A stretch of 64,000 bases of DNA from Daphnia pulex (Eukaryota; Arthropoda; Branchiopoda; Diplostraca; Daphniidae): positions 124,001-188,000 of the forward strand of contig NC_060017.1 in assembly GCF_021134715.1 (NCBI RefSeq). Reading direction: 5' to 3'. The notes under the pieces were generated by a model that worked only from the letters and a program-made list of their open reading frames with translations, was not told where the DNA came from and did no database searches. The first letter of the stretch is position 1, and the number at the start of each line of letters is the position of its first letter. Both the position numbers and the translations under genes were made by a program. Below are positions 57,508 through 64,000 of the stretch, in pieces.

Positions 57508-58743
57508 ATGGCGAATGAAGACGAAAAAAAATTATTGTTTCGAATGCAGCACATAATCCCGCGCGGTTTGTCATCTCCAACCATTTCAAATAATCCCAAT
57601 ACAAATATATCTTCATCTTCTTCTCCTGAAGAAATCGAGATTCAAATGACTTGGGGAAAAGTAGCAGGTGAAACACAATAAAGCTGATTAAATTCTAACG
57701 TTAAGTAAATTTGTTATCTTGCCCTACTTTTCTTTTGCTGGGTATGGAACATCATTGAAGCCAAAGTTTGGGGTCCTGCAAACGGTCGACCAGTCATTGC
57801 TATCCACGGTTGGTTAGACAACTCTGGGACATTCGACACTTTAATACCTCTTCTTCCAAAAGATTTAAGGATTGTCGCTGTAGACATGTAAATAATCCCG
57901 AATAATGAAATCATTTCCATTAATTAACATATTTTTTCTTTGATTCATTTCTACAGCCCAGGTCACGGACTTAGTGATCACTTCCCACCCGACATCGCTT
58001 ATAATTATATCGACACTCTTGTGGCGGTGGAAAGATTAATGAAACGTTTTCAATGGCAAAAGGTTTCCTTTCTAGTCCACAGTTTGGGTGGCGCGACAGC
58101 GATGCTTTACGCAGGAGTGGTAACAATCAGTATATATTGAAGTGAAATTTGAATATCCGCAAAATGCGTAACGGCACAATTCGAAATGCAGTTTCCAGAG
58201 AAAGTGGAAAAAGTTGTCTGCTTGGATATCATCCGTGCTACACCAACGATTCCGGCAACCGTCGATGTACGTTTGCGCAAAACGATCGGAAAGTTACTCA
58301 AGTACGAAGACGCCATCATCTCTGGACCGGAACAACCCATAAGCTACGAGTCAGCAGTGGAGCGATGGGTTAGTGGTACGTTCGGCTCGCTCGATGACAA
58401 AGCCTGTCGAATCCTGTGTAAGAGAGGCTTGAAAAAATTCGAGGATGGCTACGTTTTCAGTCGGGATCGACGTATTCTCGCGGCCCCATTGGCTTTTATT
58501 CCCAAGGAAGATCAAGTTATTTTAGCGCGTAAAGTCACGGCCGATGTTCTGATCATTAAATTCAGCGAAGGTCCGTATTACGAACCCGCAGAGAACTACC
58601 GAGAACATGTCGAAGCTCTTCGAACTCAATCAAAATGTGTCCGCTACGTCGAAATGGAAGGGAAACATCACACACATTTGACGCATCCGGAGCTTGTTGC
58701 TCCAATTATCAACGAATTTCTAAATTTTCAGAGTTCAGTCTAA
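57508..58743 (+). CDS. SERHL/kraken-type alpha/beta hydrolase
   Basis: Four plus-strand exons, 57508-57667, 57761-57887, 57957-58119 and 58192-58743, close in phase to 333 aa. Serine hydrolase-like proteins (kraken in flies) are alpha/beta-fold hydrolases, probably peroxisomal or cytosolic, with unclear substrates. Order: a Ser-rich N-terminal stretch, EIQMTWGKVAG strand, oxyanion turn IAIHGWLDNSGTF, PGHGLSDHFPPD, nucleophile elbow VHSLGG (usual GHSMGG, so the base before His is changed but Ser is kept), a lid region, VLIIKFSEGPYYEP, and the catalytic His segment EGKHHTHLTHPE. No C-terminal SKL-type peroxisomal signal is seen (end FQSSV). The exon 2 acceptor (CATTGAAG) is weak but needed for the frame. 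Confidence 0.92.
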
Positions 58744-59597
58744 GATTCATGAAATTTAAAAACCGGTACGTTTTCTAACAATTCGGGTTTCTATATTTCT
58801 CCCTTCTCTTCTTCAAGGATTTCTGATTTTGTGCACTAGTGTACCGTCAACTATGATGCTGCTAGTGTAAATTACCGATTCAGACTCGGAAATATATACT
58901 GGAATGTATAACGAATATTGTGAACTTGTGCAGGTATTTTTTATTTTGACTCGTGCAGCCGCCATCATTTACTGAGTAGGTTTACTCATTTGCTAATTGC
59001 TCATTGCTAAAGTAATAATTAATATTAAATAGCTTTAGAAGCTGACACATTAATTATTTAAGCGCAACGGATATTCTCAGGGACATAGATTTAGGTAAAA
59101 AATTCCCATATTACATTTTTTTTTCTGTCCCAGTTATTTGTTATATTGTCACGATCGTTTCAGCCCTCTATCGATTGTGGGGTTAATGGTTTAATTACTT
59201 AACCCTAGGTGGCCTAATGTAGTTTGTCACCTTGTTTAACCTTGCTTCTTGGCCTTCTTCTCTTTAACCTTGCTCCCCCTCTCGGACTCTCGGTGACGGT
59301 CAGTCTAGTTCGGAGTGTTAACCTAGCACCATGTTTTCGTCCGTTGTTGCTACGTGTCCTTAATTCGGTGTAGTTAATGGACGCTGTTGGTGTAGTAAGG
59401 TTAGATAGGCACCAACAGTGACAGTTTATCATTCTGTACCGGCTCTTGTGTAAAAGGGAGTCGGCAGAGTGATCGATTTCATTTATAGTGACCTCACTTC
59501 AAGTGTGAATTAGGCCATATGCTGATTTGAGCGTAACAATATTCTTTTATCGGTCGCTTAAAAATCCTGTAATTGTACAGCGAATTTCATTCGCTTC
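58744..59597. other. No gene supported
   Basis: SERHL 3' region, then AT-rich spacer. An open frame leading into the DIRS element starts at 59527, but its first part is probably leader. Confidence 0.35.
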
Positions 59598-59787
59598 AGA
59601 CCCTAAGGGTGTAGACATATTTTATTTCTACCAAATTAGCTTATTTAAAGAACAAAACAAAAAAAGACAAGGACACATAGACAAAGGGAAGACAAGGTCT
59701 GGAAGGTTACCGCACCTCTTTCGCACCTTTCTTCTGTCCTTTCCACCCTATTTCCTACAGACTTATTTTAGCTACCACCAAGTAAAG

Positions 59788-61707
59788 ATGTCTAGAAATA
59801 GGGGTTTTTTCGGGCCACGTGGCCGCCCTAACGATTTTCGTGGTTTTCAAGAACAGAATTTTCTTGAGTATCAGTACGGACCAGTCGATAGATTCCCAGC
59901 TGTTAGGGAAAGATCGCCGATCCGCCGGGACCCCAGGTATCAGTACGATTTTGGTGATTATCAGGAAGGGTACTTTAGGGAACGAGAGTTGAGGCGTGAG
60001 TATTTTGAGCCTGGCTTCCGTCAGGAAGAGCAGTTCGTTCCAAGAGAAGAGCAGTACCGTCCAGAAGAGCAGTACCGTCCAGAAGAGCAGTACCGTCCAG
60101 AAGAGCAGTACCGTCCAGAAGAGCAGTACCGTCCAGAAGTAGAACCTCAGTTTTATCAGGAGAGAGAGGAGGATTTCTATGAGTATAGATCGGAAGATGA
60201 AGGAGGCTTGGAGAATGATCAGAGAGAAAATAATCGGCCATGGAGGCCACCTCGTCGTGAAGAGGCATTGGGTGAAGCTCTTCCCCAACAGCAGCCAATT
60301 CAGCGTGAAACTCCTCCGCCTCAACCGAGTCCGCGTCATCCGCCGCCGCAGCAGCAGCCACATCAGCCACGTCCGGCCTCTCCCTCCCAAGATGCGCCGT
60401 ATACAGTTTCAGCCCAGATTTGCGACGAACTTACTGCATGGTTGACAAAAGGTATGTCAGGAGAGGAGTCGAAAGCAATCTCGAAGCGTTTTCCCTTGAA
60501 ATTTGCGGAGGAATCATTTGAGATTCGGCCCCCCAAGTTAGATAATTTCATGCAGCGGCGAGCGAAGGACAAGGAGGTGCTAAGGAATGTGAATTGTGCG
60601 GAAGAAGTTTTAGTGGCGTTGCAGCATAAGATTTGTGACGTGGCTCCGCCACTTATTGACTTGTATGCGCGTGTATCGGCTCTAGAAGAGGGAGAGATCG
60701 CGGTTGAAGCAGCAAAAGATTCAGTCAGGTCAGCACTGCGCCAATGGGCGAGAGCATGGCTGTATGTGACGAAAGAAAGAAGAAAGTCGGTGGTGAGCCT
60801 CGTGGAGCCGTCCTTTCAGTTTCTTCTGGCTGGGCCGGAAGCGTTCGCGGTTGGTCCAGAGGCTAGGGAGAAACTGTTCACTGGAAAGTTTCTTGATGCC
60901 ATGTTGAAGGAGGCCACTCAGGACGCGACGTTGGCACAGAAGGATGCGGCAGTGCGATCAGCAGGTCGTGCATTGCCGTCTCATAGGCCAGCTGGTCGAG
61001 GACGATTGGTTAGAGAGCCAGCCCCATTCCAACACCCCTACCAGCGTCAAAGAGAACCAGCAAGCAGCAATGGCGGTAGACGAGGTCGGTTCAGAGGAGC
61101 GAGAGGAGCGGGCGATAGCTGGTCACGCATCGGTCAAAGGTATGATTTAGTGTTAAATTCTTTCCCCGACCAGTCTATTGCATCTAGTATTAATGTGGGG
61201 GCTAGGTTGTTAAAATTTGCAAGTAGCTGGGAATTAATTACGGACGATAAATGGGTTTTGAATTCGGTGGCTACAGGGGTGACGTTAGATTTTCTTAAGC
61301 AGCCGCGGCAAAATTCCATACCTTCTCCGATTCCTATGTCCAAAGAAATGGAAGCAGTATGCGATCAGGAAGTAAAAGATTTGGTTTTGAAAGGGGCCAT
61401 CAAGGAAGTAACAGACGACTCGGAGGGTTTTATTTGTTCTCTTTTTGTTATCCCTAAAAAGATGGGGGGTTTCAGGCCCATTTTAAACCTCAAGCCTTTA
61501 AACAAATTTATCAGATACGAACATTTTAAGATGGAAAATTTGCAGTCGGTCCGTTTTCTGCTGAGGGAGGGGGACTGGATGGTAAAATTAGACCTCAAGG
61601 ATGCCTATCTTACAGTTCCGATCCATTCCTGGAGAGCGGAACTGGCGGGCTCTACACTCGTTGAAGAATTAGTTGGTCTCAATTCTTTTAATAACCCATC
61701 GGAGTAG
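59788..61707 (+). CDS. DIRS gag-like protein fused to the start of its reverse transcriptase
   Basis: One uninterrupted plus-strand frame. The likely start is ATG 59788 (MSRNRGFFGPRGRPND) because earlier codons lie in the terminal repeat; 639 aa. Residues 1-120 are Arg/Gly/Tyr-rich with five copies of EEQYRP; then a Pro/Gln-rich linker; then a helical gag-like core (about 205-400, ICDELTAWLTKGMSGEESK) and a basic Gly/Arg box (GGRRGRFRGARGAG) that may bind RNA. From about residue 500 the RT starts: LVLKGAIKEVTDD, FVIPKKMGGFRPILNLKPLN, WMVKLDLKDAYLTVPI, which is typical of DIRS elements. Homology stops just after VPI, before the YxDD site, and about 27 unrelated residues follow, so the enzyme is cut off. 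Confidence 0.8.
   Translation: MSRNRGFFGPRGRPNDFRGFQEQNFLEYQYGPVDRFPAVRERSPIRRDPRYQYDFGDYQEGYFRERELRREYFEPGFRQEEQFVPREEQYRPEEQYRPEEQYRPEEQYRPEEQYRPEVEPQFYQEREEDFYEYRSEDEGGLENDQRENNRPWRPPRREEALGEALPQQQPIQRETPPPQPSPRHPPPQQQPHQPRPASPSQDAPYTVSAQICDELTAWLTKGMSGEESKAISKRFPLKFAEESFEIRPPKLDNFMQRRAKDKEVLRNVNCAEEVLVALQHKICDVAPPLIDLYARVSALEEGEIAVEAAKDSVRSALRQWARAWLYVTKERRKSVVSLVEPSFQFLLAGPEAFAVGPEAREKLFTGKFLDAMLKEATQDATLAQKDAAVRSAGRALPSHRPAGRGRLVREPAPFQHPYQRQREPASSNGGRRGRFRGARGAGDSWSRIGQRYDLVLNSFPDQSIASSINVGARLLKFASSWELITDDKWVLNSVATGVTLDFLKQPRQNSIPSPIPMSKEMEAVCDQEVKDLVLKGAIKEVTDDSEGFICSLFVIPKKMGGFRPILNLKPLNKFIRYEHFKMENLQSVRFLLREGDWMVKLDLKDAYLTVPIHSWRAELAGSTLVEELVGLNSFNNPSE
60056..60128 (+). repeat. 18 bp coding minisatellite (EEQYRP)
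   Basis: Tandem near-identical units of CCAGAAGAGCAGTACCGT, read in frame as PEEQYR, with a degenerate first unit. It lies in the gag-like frame. Confidence 0.9.
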
Positions 61708-61939
61708 TTTGTCAAACTAACAACATTTTAAAAACTGCTTAAGTATCATTGTATATTCGACGAAGAATTAAATTGAATGAAAATACTTCAGAAAAATCAA
61801 ATTTGTTTCGGACGGATTTATGTTTTAGTAGCCTATCGCAAAGGTATGGAAAGAGTTTAACTAAAAAAAAAAGTGCTATTGGTTTCTTAACATCCTGTAC
61901 AATTGAGAATTACCAGAGGGATCACGTAGTGATCCCGAT

Positions 61940-62560
61940 GGGTAATTAGAATTGTACTTAGATGAATGAGAGAAGACCCTAAGGGTGTAGACATATTTTA
62001 TTTCTACCAAATTAGCTTATTTAAAGAACAAAACAAAAAAAGACAAGGACACATAGACAAAGGGAAGACAAGGTCTGGAAGGTTACCGCACCTCTTTCGC
62101 ACCTTTCTTCTGTCCTTTCCACCCTATTTCCTTCAGACTTATTTCCAAAACAAATTTCTCTAGGGTGGTTGGGTGGGAAAAATATAACAAACTGAACACA
62201 ACAGATATTTCTTTACACATGAGTCAGAGATTGCGAAAAAAACCTGAGAACCAGGAAAAAACAGACAATCATAAAGCCAAGGAATTCCGAATGACAACAT
62301 GTGAAACATAAACAAACCAGGTATAATTGTTGATGCGATGGACCTCTCCCAGCCTTTAGCGAAACTCGAGCCAAACTATCATTTCTGCCCGTAACGCCTG
62401 TTAGAATCCTTAGCGTTTCTAGGCGGCTGGATTCTGAATACAAAAAATTAAAAACATAAAGAAAAAACCAATTGAATGTTTGGGAGGGATCCAAAAAAGA
62501 AGGGCGGGGAGAAGACCCTTAGGGTCTTCTCTCATTCATCTAAGTACAATTCTAATTACC
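61940..62560. repeat. Inverted arms bracketing the right DIRS repeat
   Basis: GGGTAATTAGAATTGTACTT at 61940 onward (to about 61985) recurs inverted at 62512-62560. Together with the direct repeats this gives the mix of direct and inverted termini known for DIRS elements, although the exact layout is not resolved. Confidence 0.75.
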
Positions 62561-62562
62561 CC

Positions 62563-62715
62563 CCATCATGCGGCCTTCGCGGAAACAACGACAAATCAAT
62601 CCCCGCAAAAACTTGAAGAGGTTGAAGAACTTGAAGATGGGATGGGTAGGAGACGGACCAGATGTTCGAGACGACAGACTGATTTGTCGTTGTTTCCGCT
62701 AAGTCCGCATGATGG
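62563..62715. mobile_element. Small hairpin element (153 bp)
   Basis: The left arm CCATCATGCGGCCTTCGCGG, continuing AAACAACGACAAATCA, and the inverted right arm at 62680-62715 match with a few differences, around an 80 bp loop rich in GAAGAACTTGAAGATG. It abuts the DIRS inverted arm. Confidence 0.7.
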
Positions 62716-62849
62716 CGCTGATTCTTTTTCTATTGTGTCTCTACGATAGAATATTACAGAGAGAAAGAGTGGGAAAATAATAATAGACGGGAAAAAAAGA
62801 AACGCTTAAAAGAAATCAAGACAAGAAAAGCAAAAGCAAGAATAGGATA

Positions 62850-63888
62850 AAAAATCGCTTCGAAGCTCTGGTCCGTCTCCGGCGATGTTGCCGAGAGCAC
62901 AAACAGCTGGCTCGGCCACAACTGGACGAGGTGACCCCAACGGGGGAATGACGCCAGCAACAGCCCCAGCACTGACGACAGCGTTTGTCTGGTCAGATGT
63001 GCCTGAAGCACTGTTTGTGAGAGCCCAGGCTGACTCAAACTGAAGATCGGGGCTGAAACATAGAAACACCATTAGGAAATGTTCAGAAACCAAGACAGAC
63101 ACTAGACATACTTGTTACGATTGAACAACTCCACCAGCTTCGGAAAATTTGCATTGATGAGGATGTCAATGGGTGGATTACGGGCAGCGTGGGTTGCAGT
63201 GATTTCCTTGTTCTCGTCACCACTGTCGATACCTGAATGATAATGAAATGCAAGTGAAAAGAAGCAATTTTGAAAAAAAAAACTGTCAACACATACCATT
63301 CACTATGTCCTCAATGTTCATGTTGGCTGCAGCCATGCGATTTTGTTCTTGGAGAGGGCTGAGGGGCTCATCATCACTCTTAAGGTTTCGTCTCTTCAGC
63401 AAGTGATCTTCCTTCTTGGCTTTCCTTACCGTTCTTAGAGTGGGGATGATCACGGCTACCTTAACGTGGTCCAGCAAAGCGACAGGCCGCGAGACGACCC
63501 CGGCGTCAACAACCTCCTGAATCGGAACAACATTAGCATTGATGGGGATGTCAATGGGTGGATTACGTTCCCTGCTGAAGATTTTACGGGCAACGTGGGT
63601 TATTGCAGTGATTTCCTTGTTCTCGTCACCACTGTTGATACCTGCATGATAATGAAATACACGTGAGAAGAAGCAATTTTGAAAACAAATCTGTCCACAC
63701 ATACCATTCACTATGTCCTCAATGTTCATGTTGGCTGCAGCCATGCGATTTGGTTCTTGGAGAGGGCAAAGGGGCTCATCATCACTCTTAAGGTTTCGTC
63801 TCTTCAGCAAGTGATCTTCCTTCTTGGCTCTATCAAGAATTTTTCGCAACTCAGCATACACCTCAGTACGTTTCCTCTTCTTTATTTC
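62850..63888 (-). pseudogene. Importin-alpha (karyopherin alpha), rearranged and duplicated exons
   Basis: Minus-strand exons with good splice borders and joining phases. 63888-63705: importin-beta-binding end KRTEVYAELRKILDRAKKED and HLLKRRNLKSDDEPL. 63641-63297: ARM 1 start GINSGDENKEITAITH and RERNPPIDIPINANVVP, then a jump to a later ARM piece (VVDAGVVSRPVALLDHVKVA), then the IBB end again (KKEDHLLKRRNLKSDDEPL). 63232-63112: ARM 1 again with a gap (THAARNPPID). 63052-62850: ARM 2 [19 protein letters not shown] and [15 protein letters not shown], then no donor. Importin alpha carries nuclear-localisation cargo to importin beta. The order, repetition and truncated end show an exon-shuffled, probably non-functional copy; a working gene may lie nearby. 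Confidence 0.8.
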
Positions 63889-63905
63889 CTGTGCAAGTAA
63901 GATGA

Positions 63906-64000
63906 AAAAATATTAGATTTGAGATGAGGTGACCCCAACAGGGAAATGGAGCCAGCAACAGCCCCAGCACTGACGACAGCCTTTGTCAGGACATTATTCT
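63906..64000 (-). pseudogene. Further importin-alpha ARM fragment at the window end
   Basis: The minus strand reads [20 protein letters not shown], the same segment as [18 protein letters not shown] at about 62975-62925. It lies upstream of the exon series and continues beyond the window, so at least one more tandem copy is present. Confidence 0.7.

Larger units (their letters stand above)
59598..62145 (+). mobile_element. Truncated DIRS-type retrotransposon with direct repeats
   Basis: A 172 bp repeat starting AGACCCTAAGGGTGTAGACA occurs in direct orientation at 59598-59769 and 61974-62145 with almost no differences. Between them lie a gag-like frame and the first part of a DIRS-group reverse transcriptase. 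No tyrosine recombinase, RNase H or methylase is present, so the element is deleted inside. Near-identity of the repeats suggests recent insertion or gene conversion. Confidence 0.75.

Noticed and set aside
59755-60390. 211-codon minus-strand frame rich in Leu/Phe (FWTVLL repeats)
   Set aside because: Antisense of the EEQYRP repeat region of the DIRS frame.

Overview
The window looks like nuclear DNA of a small arthropod, most probably a Daphnia-like branchiopod crustacean. I infer this from short (about 55-90 bp) GT-AG introns, compact genes on both strands, TATA/TCAGT promoters, a Tyr/Thr-rich secreted repeat protein, and a mix of gypsy, copia, DIRS, hAT and TTAA-type elements. No bacterial features are present. 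The organism call rests on gene style, not on a search.

Left part (1-22 kb): mostly a graveyard of broken gene pieces and nested DNA elements. In order: a decayed formin (FH1/FH2), the 3' exons of a SIRT2-type sirtuin, the N-terminal part of a Spire KIND exon, a broken Tyr-rich tandem-repeat protein gene with a clear promoter, a small secreted protein, a 4.3 kb foldback element with a TTAA-type palindromic element nested in one arm, several SNF2-type ATPase fragments, a FEM-1-like ankyrin gene, and fragments of CCT4 and CDK9.

Middle (23-31 kb): a WASH complex subunit 1 gene whose central part is present three times in tandem at 499 bp period, with splice sites and reading frame kept; two unrecognised minus-strand genes; and minus-strand exons of a Spire actin nucleator (end of KIND, linker, first WH2 region). 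From 31.7 to 43.6 kb lie a decayed Ty3/gypsy element, the 3' end of a Ty1/copia element, a hAT remnant, a decayed fibronectin-III region resembling a Ptp10D-type receptor phosphatase, and a second TTAA palindrome.

Right part (45-59 kb) is ordinary, well-formed gene space where all exon phases close: CDK9 (384 aa, minus), NPDC1/cab-1 (411 aa, plus), GPCPD1 glycerophosphocholine phosphodiesterase (654 aa, minus, tail-to-tail with NPDC1) and a SERHL/kraken-type hydrolase (333 aa, plus). From 59.5 kb to the end are a truncated DIRS-type retrotransposon and scrambled, repeated importin-alpha exons that run off the window.

I did not find a convincing new multi-gene system. The most unusual items are the in-frame tandem triplication inside WASH1, the nested foldback element with foreign-looking interior, the split of Spire into two separated, wrongly ordered parts, and the exon-shuffled importin-alpha cluster.
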